This document shows, piece by piece, positions 33,210 to 40,112 of a DNA stretch of 64,000 bases; the first letter of the stretch is position 1; each line of letters begins with the position of its first letter. A program made the translations under genes and the position numbers. The notes below the pieces were generated by a model. That model was not told where the DNA came from. It saw nothing but the letters and a program-made list of their open reading frames with translations, and did no database searches. The stretch is from Ferrimonas marina (GTDB taxonomy: Bacteria > Pseudomonadota > Gammaproteobacteria > Enterobacterales > Shewanellaceae), in NCBI RefSeq assembly GCF_900129905.1, contig NZ_FQXG01000006.1, positions 144,580 through 208,579 of the forward strand, in the 5' to 3' direction.

Positions 33210-33956
33210 ATGGCAGCAGTAAGCCAGAGCAAAGCGCAGATTGAATTACGTAACTCGCTGATGCGTCACGGACTGCATCAACAAGCTGCGCTAGCCTTGA
33301 GTGAGTTGTCCCACACCGACAGCATGGCAGCGGGTGAAACAGCGCAATTGGATACCGACCAACTGGGACTGGCGTTGATCCACCAGGGCACCTTGATGCG
33401 CCAGGTGATGTTCCATGATGGCAGCATCGGCTCCACCGAGCTGCGTTACTCAGGTCAGTTGGTGTTCTCACCGGCGAGGGCGGCGTCCTGCGATAACAAT
33501 GTGCGTTATCGCTGCCTGGAGCCTGCCTACTATTCGGTGGTCTCAACCCAGGCGCTTAACGAGCAGTGCCGTGCCGATGCCCGCTTGCTGGAGTTCGTAT
33601 TCGAGCGCCAGCATGTATACCAACGGATGGTGGAAGATCGCATGCTGCTGCGCTCCGTGCTGAGTAAGCGGGAACACATCATCATGGTGTTGGTGATGGT
33701 GTTCTCCTCAAAGCTGAAGCGAGGCGAGCAGCTGATCCGGGTGACCCTGGAGGATCTGTGCACCGTCAGTGGCGCAACCCGTCAATACTACAGTCGGGTG
33801 ATCTCCGCGTTGTGTCGTCAGGGGATCCTGGTAAACCACTACGGTGCGCTGGAGTTGCTGGACTACAACCGCCTCAAGGCGGAGCTGGGCGAGACTGCCC
33901 GTAAACATTACGAGCTGGTACGAAACCGGCCTGAACATTGGACCGAGATGGCATGA
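33210..33956 (+). CDS. Crp/Fnr-family transcription regulator (regulator 2)
   Basis: This 248-residue paralogue of regulator 1 shares the QLGLALIHQGTLMRQVMFHDGS effector-domain block, the NNVRYRCLE segment, the LLLRSVLSKREHIIMVLVMVFSS helix and the HTH (VTLEDLCTVSGATRQYYSRVISALCRQGIL). The effector is unknown; FNR cluster cysteines are absent. AAGGGA precedes the ATG. Its stop overlaps the modA start (ATGA), so the regulator and molybdate transporter are cotranscribed and probably translationally coupled. This suggests that it answers to molybdate status, to respiratory substrate, or to both. It is divergent from A4. Confidence 0.84.
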   Translation: MAAVSQSKAQIELRNSLMRHGLHQQAALALSELSHTDSMAAGETAQLDTDQLGLALIHQGTLMRQVMFHDGSIGSTELRYSGQLVFSPARAASCDNNVRYRCLEPAYYSVVSTQALNEQCRADARLLEFVFERQHVYQRMVEDRMLLRSVLSKREHIIMVLVMVFSSKLKRGEQLIRVTLEDLCTVSGATRQYYSRVISALCRQGILVNHYGALELLDYNRLKAELGETARKHYELVRNRPEHWTEMA

Positions 33957-34684
33957 TCCGCGTTTTGTTTTTCTTGGCGATGCTGTGTACTGGCAGCGCC
34001 GTGGCCGCGCCGCTGCAGGTGGCGGTGGCCTCCAACTTCAAGACCACCCTGGAGCTGCTGTTGCCCCAGTTTGAGGCCGAGACCGGGGTGCAGGTGCGGA
34101 TCTCCTCCGGCGCCACTGGCGCGCTCTATACCCAGATCATCCACGGTGCCCCCTACGACCTGTTCCTCGCCGCCGACGATGAGCGTCCTGGCATGCTGGT
34201 CGAGCAGGGCATGGGTCAGGCGGACAGCCTGCAGAGCTACGCCGTCGGGGTGCTGGCGTTCTGGGATCCCAAGGGGGAGCCGGGCGAGCAGCAGCTGCGT
34301 CAGTGGGATCAGCGATTGGCAGTGGCCAATCCCCGCACCGCGCCCTTTGGTGCCGCCGCGGAGCAGGTGCTGGAGCGACTGGAGCTGACTCGCCCCTTGC
34401 GCGGCAAGGTGGTGCGCGGCAGCAACATCCTCCATACCTTCCAGTACGTACAAAGCGGCAATGTGCCGGCGGGGCTGGTGTCGCTGGCCCAGCTCAAGCA
34501 GGCTGACATTCCCGCTGACCAGTATTGGCCGGTGCCGGCCGACTGGCACGGCAGCCTGGTGCAGCAGGGGGTGGTGTTAAGCCAGTCGAAGATGCCTGAA
34601 CAGGCCCAGGCCCTTTTGCAATACATTGCCAAGCAGCATACCGTGTTAGCCAAGGCAGGTTACCTCGTACCCCATGACCATTAA
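33953..34684 (+). CDS. modA: molybdate ABC transporter, periplasmic binding protein
   Basis: This 243-residue solute-binding protein has a Sec signal (MIRVLFFLAMLCTGSAVA-APL). Oxyanion-binding segments typical of ModA are visible: VAVASNFKTTLE, SSGATGALYTQI, GAPYDLFLAADDERP, NPRTAPFGAAAEQVL and GSNILHTFQYVQSGNVPAG. The start overlaps the regulator 2 stop by ATGA, and its end overlaps modB. It delivers molybdate (or tungstate) to ModBC for synthesis of the cofactor used by the island's reductases. Confidence 0.92.
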   Translation: MIRVLFFLAMLCTGSAVAAPLQVAVASNFKTTLELLLPQFEAETGVQVRISSGATGALYTQIIHGAPYDLFLAADDERPGMLVEQGMGQADSLQSYAVGVLAFWDPKGEPGEQQLRQWDQRLAVANPRTAPFGAAAEQVLERLELTRPLRGKVVRGSNILHTFQYVQSGNVPAGLVSLAQLKQADIPADQYWPVPADWHGSLVQQGVVLSQSKMPEQAQALLQYIAKQHTVLAKAGYLVPHDH

Positions 34685-35363
34685 TCCTTCGGATCTGGAA
34701 GCGCTCTGGATCACCCTGAAACTGGCGGCGATCAGTACCGCCCTGCTGTTGCTGGTCACCCCGCCGCTGGCCTGGTGGCTGGCCCACAGCCGTGCACGTT
34801 ACCGCCCGCTGGTGGAGGCATTGGTGGCCCTGCCGCTGATCCTGCCGCCCACGGTGCTGGGCTTCTACCTGCTGCTGGCCTTCTCCCCACAGCATCTGCC
34901 GGGGCAGTTCTTCCAATCCCTGACCGGCACCACCCTGGCGTTCTCCTTCACCGGCCTGGTGATCGGCTCGATGATCTACTCCCTGCCTTTCGTGGTTCAG
35001 CCGCTGCAATCCAGCTTCGCCACCCTGGGCCGCAATGAGCTGGAGGCCGCCGCCACGCTGGGGATGAATCGCTGGAAACGGTTCCACTACGTGGTGTTTC
35101 CCATGACCCGCCACAGCTTTGTACTGGCGGGGATGCTGGGCTTTGCCCATACCCTGGGGGAGTTCGGTGTGGTGCTGATGATCGGCGGTAATATCCCAGG
35201 CGAAACCCAGGTGATCGCCATCGCCCTGTTTGAGCATGTGGAGGCGCTGGACTACGCCAGTGCCCACCTGCTGGCGGGCGGTATGTTGACCCTCTCCATG
35301 GTACTGCTGCTGATCATCTACGTCGGCATGGACCGTCGTAAGCGCAACTGGGGGTACTGGTGA
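34674..35363 (+). CDS. modB: molybdate ABC transporter permease
   Basis: This 229-residue inner-membrane permease has about five or six hydrophobic segments (LAAISTALLLLVTPPLAWWLA; ALPLILPPTVLGFYLLLAF; FTGLVIGSMIYSLPFVVQPL; MLGFAHTLGEFGVVLMIGG; MLTLSMVLLLIIYVG). The EAA loop that docks the ATPase reads ELEAAATLGMNRWKRF. The length matches ModB. It overlaps the ends of both modA and modC, so the three proteins are coupled. Confidence 0.94.
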   Translation: MTINPSDLEALWITLKLAAISTALLLLVTPPLAWWLAHSRARYRPLVEALVALPLILPPTVLGFYLLLAFSPQHLPGQFFQSLTGTTLAFSFTGLVIGSMIYSLPFVVQPLQSSFATLGRNELEAAATLGMNRWKRFHYVVFPMTRHSFVLAGMLGFAHTLGEFGVVLMIGGNIPGETQVIAIALFEHVEALDYASAHLLAGGMLTLSMVLLLIIYVGMDRRKRNWGYW

Positions 35364-36172
35364 GACTGGATCTGCAACTGGCGGGCAAGCTCGGCGAGTT
35401 TGCCTTCGATCTGCAATGGCAACCGGAGCTGACCGGGATCACCGGGGTGTTTGGTCCTTCCGGGGTGGGCAAGACCAGCCTGTTCCGGGCTCTGTGTGGG
35501 CTTGAACGCTCGCTGCAGGGCCGTATCGAGCTGGCCGACCAGCTGCTGCAAGACAGCGCCAGTGGTCATTTCGTGGTACCGGAGAAGCGTCGCATCGGCG
35601 TGGTGTTCCAGGACAGCCGGCTGTTTCCGCACCTGACGGTGCGGCAGAATCTGCAGCTGGCGGCCCGACAGGCCAAGCGGGCCCGCTGGGATCTGGACCA
35701 ACTGGCCCAGGCCTGTAACTTTGCCGAATTGATGGAGCAGCCGGCGCCGTCGTTGTCTGCCGGTCAGCGTCAGCGGGTGGCCATCGCCCGGGCCATTGCC
35801 GCGGATCCCCAGCTGTTGCTGCTGGATGAGCCGCTGGCGGCACTGGATCTGCACAGCCGGCAGATGCTGTTGGAGTTTTTGCAGCGCACTGCGGAGGCGA
35901 TTCCCATGGTGTTCATCAGCCACTCGGTGTCGGAAACCCTGCAGCTGTGCGACCGGGTCGCGCTGATGGAGGGCGGCCGGATCGTCGAATATGGGCCAAC
36001 AGAACGGCTGGCGGCGCAGCTGCCCCGTCGTCGTGGCCACGGCCGGGTGGTGCAGTACGACAAGGACCGGGGCCAGGTCACCCTGCAGCTGGATGAGTTC
36101 GCCCCTGACTTCGAACCAGACCAGGTGGTCGGCCTGGTGGGCGATCCCAGCTGGCTGAAGGAGCGCAGCTGA
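35360..36172 (+). CDS. modC: molybdate ABC transporter ATPase, short form
   Basis: This 270-residue ATPase has Walker A GPSGVGKTS (about residue 33), signature LSAGQRQRVAIARA, Walker B LLLLDEPLAALD and switch His in FISHS. It starts at a GTG overlapping the modB stop (GTGA). Typical ModC proteins have about 350 residues with a C-terminal MOP/TOBE molybdate-binding domain. Here only some 45 residues follow the ATPase core (RGHGRVVQYDKDRGQVTLQLDEFA...), so the regulatory domain is absent or reduced to a remnant. The usual trans-inhibition by molybdate may therefore be missing. Confidence 0.92.
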   Translation: MRLDLQLAGKLGEFAFDLQWQPELTGITGVFGPSGVGKTSLFRALCGLERSLQGRIELADQLLQDSASGHFVVPEKRRIGVVFQDSRLFPHLTVRQNLQLAARQAKRARWDLDQLAQACNFAELMEQPAPSLSAGQRQRVAIARAIAADPQLLLLDEPLAALDLHSRQMLLEFLQRTAEAIPMVFISHSVSETLQLCDRVALMEGGRIVEYGPTERLAAQLPRRRGHGRVVQYDKDRGQVTLQLDEFAPDFEPDQVVGLVGDPSWLKERS

Positions 36173-36238
36173 GCGTCACGCTAGGTTGTGCTGTGGCTCT
36201 ATGCCATAGTAAATGCTTGGCAATGAGGGGAGACAGGG

Positions 36239-36982
36239 ATGCGGTGGCTGCTGGGTGGGATACTCTGGTGTGCGGCAGCGACGTGCTGGGCCGAGGTGGA
36301 GCTGCGGGTTGCGGTGGCCGCCAATTTTGCCCCAACCTTACAATCTCTTGTCCCTGCCTTTGAGCAGCAATCCGGGGTCCGGGTGCGGATCTCCACCGGG
36401 TCTACCGGCGGGCTGTTCACCCAGATTGTTCATGGGGCCCCCTACGACCTCTTCCTGGCGGCGGACGCTCGCCGACCGACCCTGCTGGAGCAGCGTGAGC
36501 TTATCGTCGCCGACTCCCGGGTGACCTACGCCATCGGCGTGCTGGCGTTCTGGACCCCGGGGAGCACGGCCAGCGAGGCCAGGCTGAGGCAATGGGACGA
36601 GCGCCTGGCGGTGGCCAATCCCAGGACCGCCCCCTATGGTCAGGCAGCACAGAGCGTGTTGGCGCGGCTGCAGCAACTCAAGCCGCTGCACGGCAAGCTG
36701 GTGCGCGGCAGCAATATCCTGCAAACCTTCCAGTTCGTGCAAAGTGGCAACGTCAATGGCGGCCTGGTGGCCTGGGCGCAGCTACAACGGATCAAGATGG
36801 ACCCGGCCGAATACTGGCTGATCCCCAGCCACTGGTACCCGGCGCTGGAGCAGCAGGCGGTGGTGCTTAAGCGCAGCGAGCATCCGAAGCAGGCCCAGGC
36901 ACTGCTGGCCTTCTTGCTGGCTCAGCAGGAGCAGCTGAGCCGCTCCGGTTACCGTCAGCCCGACCCCCTGCCCGCCGGCTAA
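36239..36982 (+). CDS. second ModA-like molybdate/tungstate-binding protein
   Basis: This 247-residue paralogue of the first ModA has a Sec signal (MRWLLGGILWCAAATCWA-EVE) and equivalent oxyanion-binding segments: VAVAANFAPTLQ, STGSTGGLFTQI, GAPYDLFLAADARRP, NPRTAPYGQAAQSVL and GSNILQTFQFVQSGNVNGG. The first binding Ser is Ala here (VAVAAN versus VAVASN), which could alter ion selectivity. It is separated from modC by 66 bases, and GGGGAGA precedes its ATG. No second permease or ATPase follows, so it probably shares ModBC. It may favour another oxyanion such as tungstate; that is inference. Confidence 0.88.
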   Translation: MRWLLGGILWCAAATCWAEVELRVAVAANFAPTLQSLVPAFEQQSGVRVRISTGSTGGLFTQIVHGAPYDLFLAADARRPTLLEQRELIVADSRVTYAIGVLAFWTPGSTASEARLRQWDERLAVANPRTAPYGQAAQSVLARLQQLKPLHGKLVRGSNILQTFQFVQSGNVNGGLVAWAQLQRIKMDPAEYWLIPSHWYPALEQQAVVLKRSEHPKQAQALLAFLLAQQEQLSRSGYRQPDPLPAG

Positions 36983-37054
36983 TCCCGCCTGAACTCAGCC
37001 CGTTGTACTACACTCGCTGCAAGCGAAATGGGATGCGCGGCGCAGGATGGGCGG

Positions 37055-39127
37055 ATGAAACTGGGATGGGCCATGGTCGGCTGGCTGTTGGGAATGGGGG
37101 CAACCGCCCTGGCCAGTGAGGCACCCGCTGTGGGCCAGCCCAACGCGGAATCGCAGCATTTCGACAGCAAAGGCAAGCTGCCCTCCGAGCATACCCGTAC
37201 CCTGTTGCAGCAACAGATAGCAGAACTGCCGTTCGACGATGAGCTGGATTTTTCCGAGTCTCAGCGAGGCTTTATCGCCGCCCCACCCTTTCAGCAGATC
37301 ATCGCCGAGGCGGGCCACGTGGCCTGGGACATGGGCCAGTACCAGTGGCTGCTCTCCGCCCCCAACTTCGACAGCATCCACCCCTCACTGCGCCGTCAGG
37401 CGGTGCTGAACCTGGCCTATGGCCTCTATGAGGTGGTGCCTGATCGCATCTACCAGGTGCGAGGCTTCGATCTGGCCAACATCACCTTCGTCCGCGGCGA
37501 CACCGGCTGGATAATCTTTGACCCCTTGACCTGTCGTGAGACCGCCTCCGCCGCCCTGGCCTTCGTCAATCAGCAGCTGGGCGCACGCCCGGTGGTGGCG
37601 GTGATCTACTCCCACTCCCATGCCGATCACTTTGGTGGCGTGCGGGGGGTGGTGGAGGAGGCCAAGGTCAGCGCGGGCGAAGTGCCTATCCTGGCGCCTC
37701 AAGGCTTTATGGCCCACGCCGTGGCGGAAAACATCTACGCTGGCAACGCTATGAATCGACGGCTGGTTTATCAGTACGGCTTGAACCTGCCCCGCAGTCC
37801 CTATGGTCAGGTGGACCAAGGCATCGGCAAGACGGTGGCGCAGGGCCAGATCGGCCTGCTGGCGCCGACCCGGGAGATCCGCGATGAGATGGAGACCCTG
37901 ACCCTGGATGGGGTGGAGATGGTGTTTCACAACACCCCGGGCACCGAGGCGCCGGCGGAGATGAACACCTACTTCCCGCAGTGGAAGGCATTGTGGGCGG
38001 CGGAGAACATCAGTGCCACGGTGCACAACATCTACACCCTGCGGGGGGCCCTGGTGCGGGATGCGCTGGAGTGGTCAAAGCAGATCAACCAGGCGCTGTA
38101 CCACTTTGGTCAGGAGGCGGAGGTGATGTTCTCTGCCCACAATTGGCCACGCTGGGGCAACGCCCGGATCCAGTCGGTGATGCGGGCCCAGCGCGACAGC
38201 TACGCCAACCTGCATAACGGGGTGTTGCACCTGGCCAACCAGGGGGTCACGGTCAACGAGATCCACAACCTGTACCGACCCCCCTTGAACCTGCGCCAGC
38301 AGTGGGCGGCCCACAGCTACCATGGCTCTGAGGCGATCAATGCCCGGGCGGTGATCAACCGCTACCTGGGGTTCTGGGATGGCAACCCCTCGACCCTGAT
38401 GCCGCCGCTGCCGCGGGAGTCCGCCACCCTTCTGGTGGAGATGATGGGCGGGGCGGACCGGATCATTCCCCGGGCACAGCAGTTGGTGGAGCAGGGTCAG
38501 TACCGGCTGGCGATCACCCTGCTGAATGAGCTGGTGTACGCCGAGTCCGGCAACCAGGTGGCCAAGGATCTGCTGGCGGACGCGTTTGAGCAGTTCGGAT
38601 ACCAGCAGGAGAGCACCGGGGTGCGCAACAGCTTCCTGGCTGCGGCGCGGGAGCTGCGTTATGGCATCCAGGCGATGCCCAGCGTCAGCAGCCTGGGGCC
38701 GGATATGGTGGGGGCGATCAGCACCAGCCGCTGGCTGGATTACCTGGCGATACGGCTGGACAGCAGCAAGGTGGAGGGGGTGGAGTTCACCATTAATCTG
38801 GTGACCCCGGACAACGGCGAGCGTTTTGTGCTGGAGCTGAGCAACGATACCCTCAGCCACATCGCCGGCTTCCAGGCCGAGCGAGCGGATCTGACCCTGA
38901 CCCTGACCCGCCAGGCGCTAGAGCAGGTGATGACCGGCCAGTCCAGTCTCGATGCGCTGATCTCCGCCGGCGAGGCCAAGCTGGAGGGCGCGGTAGAGCC
39001 GCTGTCCCGCCTGATGACCCTGATGGTCAGCTTTACCCCGGACTTTGAGATGATGCCCGGCACCAGTCCGGGCCCCACCGGCGAGGCGGTCAGCCAGCCA
39101 TTGCAGCCGCTGGCGCCGGATTACTGA
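37055..39127 (+). CDS. SdsA1-like alkylsulfatase (metallo-beta-lactamase fold)
   Basis: This 690-residue secreted enzyme has a Sec signal (MKLGWAMVGWLLGMGATALA-SEA). The zinc-binding motif HSHADHFGG lies near residue 187 in a metallo-beta-lactamase domain, with further ligands in NTPGTEAPAEMNTYFP and FSAHNWPRWGN. A helical dimerisation domain and a C-terminal SCP2-like domain (VEGVEFTINLVTPDNGERFVLELS) follow. This is the three-domain plan of SDS hydrolase/linear alkylsulfatase, which frees sulfate from long-chain alkyl sulfates. The ATG at 37055 follows GGATGGGCGG; an ATG nine codons upstream would precede the signal. Its link with the Mo island is only positional. Confidence 0.9.
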   Translation: MKLGWAMVGWLLGMGATALASEAPAVGQPNAESQHFDSKGKLPSEHTRTLLQQQIAELPFDDELDFSESQRGFIAAPPFQQIIAEAGHVAWDMGQYQWLLSAPNFDSIHPSLRRQAVLNLAYGLYEVVPDRIYQVRGFDLANITFVRGDTGWIIFDPLTCRETASAALAFVNQQLGARPVVAVIYSHSHADHFGGVRGVVEEAKVSAGEVPILAPQGFMAHAVAENIYAGNAMNRRLVYQYGLNLPRSPYGQVDQGIGKTVAQGQIGLLAPTREIRDEMETLTLDGVEMVFHNTPGTEAPAEMNTYFPQWKALWAAENISATVHNIYTLRGALVRDALEWSKQINQALYHFGQEAEVMFSAHNWPRWGNARIQSVMRAQRDSYANLHNGVLHLANQGVTVNEIHNLYRPPLNLRQQWAAHSYHGSEAINARAVINRYLGFWDGNPSTLMPPLPRESATLLVEMMGGADRIIPRAQQLVEQGQYRLAITLLNELVYAESGNQVAKDLLADAFEQFGYQQESTGVRNSFLAAARELRYGIQAMPSVSSLGPDMVGAISTSRWLDYLAIRLDSSKVEGVEFTINLVTPDNGERFVLELSNDTLSHIAGFQAERADLTLTLTRQALEQVMTGQSSLDALISAGEAKLEGAVEPLSRLMTLMVSFTPDFEMMPGTSPGPTGEAVSQPLQPLAPDY

Positions 39128-39585
39128 TCCGCCTTCATCGCCTCACGCAGCTTGTCTACCTTGAAGCGGATCTGCTCGGCCATCTTGGGTTGGGCCGCCT
39201 GCTGGCCCATCAGCACCGCGCAGTGCAGTGCGGTGTGGTAGCGGCGCCAGCGCAGATCTGGTGCCCCCTGGGCTTCCGCCTCCAGAAACTCTCCCAATAG
39301 CGCCTTCAGTGCCTTGTTGTCGGCATTTTGCTGGCTGCCCACCAGCTCGGCGCCAAATTCGTAGGCCTCTGCCAATCCCGCCTTGAGTGCCTGACGCATC
39401 GGCAGGTCTGCCTCTTTACCGGCACCCCAGTCGGCCAGCTCCTGTTGCAGTCGCTGTTCGATACCGTCCAGTCGGGCCTTGGCGTCGGCGTTGGCGCTGG
39501 CATGCTCCTTCTGATAGCGCTTGGCTTTGAACACAAAATACAGGGCCACCAGGGCCACGATGAGCAGCAGGATGTCGAAGTTCAA
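39121..39585 (-). CDS. small membrane-anchored helical protein, unknown function
   Basis: The product has 154 residues: an N-terminal membrane segment (residues 4-19, DILLLIVALVALYFVF), then a charged, Ala/Glu/Gln-rich helical region likely to form coiled coil (about 22-60), and a helical C-terminal half (RWRRYHTALHCAVLMGQQAAQPKMAEQIRFKVDKL). I do not recognise a characterised family. Its stop overlaps the alkylsulfatase stop by seven bases in convergent orientation. GAGAGCC-TTCC upstream gives only a moderate ribosome site. Confidence 0.65.
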   Translation of the reverse strand: MNFDILLLIVALVALYFVFKAKRYQKEHASANADAKARLDGIEQRLQQELADWGAGKEADLPMRQALKAGLAEAYEFGAELVGSQQNADNKALKALLGEFLEAEAQGAPDLRWRRYHTALHCAVLMGQQAAQPKMAEQIRFKVDKLREAMKADQ

Positions 39586-39655
39586 GGAAGGCTCTCCTCA
39601 ATCGAATAGGGATGGTTTAAGCCTAAGCTGAGCCCGCTCCGGGGGCCAGTGGCAT

Positions 39656-39678
39656 TGAAAAACGGGCCGAAGCCCGTT
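39656..39678 (-). terminator. intrinsic terminator after ubiK
   Basis: On the minus strand AACGGGC, TTCG tetraloop, GCCCGTT is followed by TTTC, about 60 bases after the ubiK stop. Confidence 0.85.
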
Positions 39679-39739
39679 GAGGTGGTTGCACCTAACTTCC
39701 CCGTTACGGCGGGGAGTTGGTTGGGCCCGGACACGGGTA

Positions 39740-39988
39740 TCAGTCCTGTTTATCGGACTCCAGCGCATCCAGGCGCTCTTCCAGCTGCTCCACCATCTGG
39801 CGGGTCTTGGCCAGCACGGCGCTCTGGCGATCGAACTCTTCCCGCGATACGAAGTCCAGCTTGGACAGCTGGCTTTGCAGGATGGTCTTGGCCTTCTGCT
39901 CGAAGTCATCGGCGGCGGCCTTCAGCCCCGGCGGCAGGTTGCCTGCCAGTTGCTGAGCCAGCTCTTCCAGTTTTTGAGGGGTCAACAT
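39740..39988 (-). CDS. ubiK: ubiquinone biosynthesis accessory factor UbiK (YqiC, BMFP domain)
   Basis: This 82-residue coiled-coil protein has the BMFP arrangement: [22 protein letters not shown] at the start (amphipathic, membrane-associating), then [31 protein letters not shown] and the C-terminal trimeric coil [17 protein letters not shown]. UbiK helps the aerobic ubiquinone-synthesis complex with UbiJ. GGGAGATGG lies before the ATG at 39988; the open frame further upstream enters the promoter region shared with divergent rep. Confidence 0.88.
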   Translation of the reverse strand: MLTPQKLEELAQQLAGNLPPGLKAAADDFEQKAKTILQSQLSKLDFVSREEFDRQSAVLAKTRQMVEQLEERLDALESDKQD

Positions 39989-40112
39989 CAGTCCATCTCC
40001 CGTTGGATTTTTCCGTATAGTACCAGATCCCGGCAGGGATCTTTGGGACCCTGGACATATGGGGTACACTGCGCCCCCAATTTTGACCGGCACAACCCAC
40101 AGAGAGGCGGCG

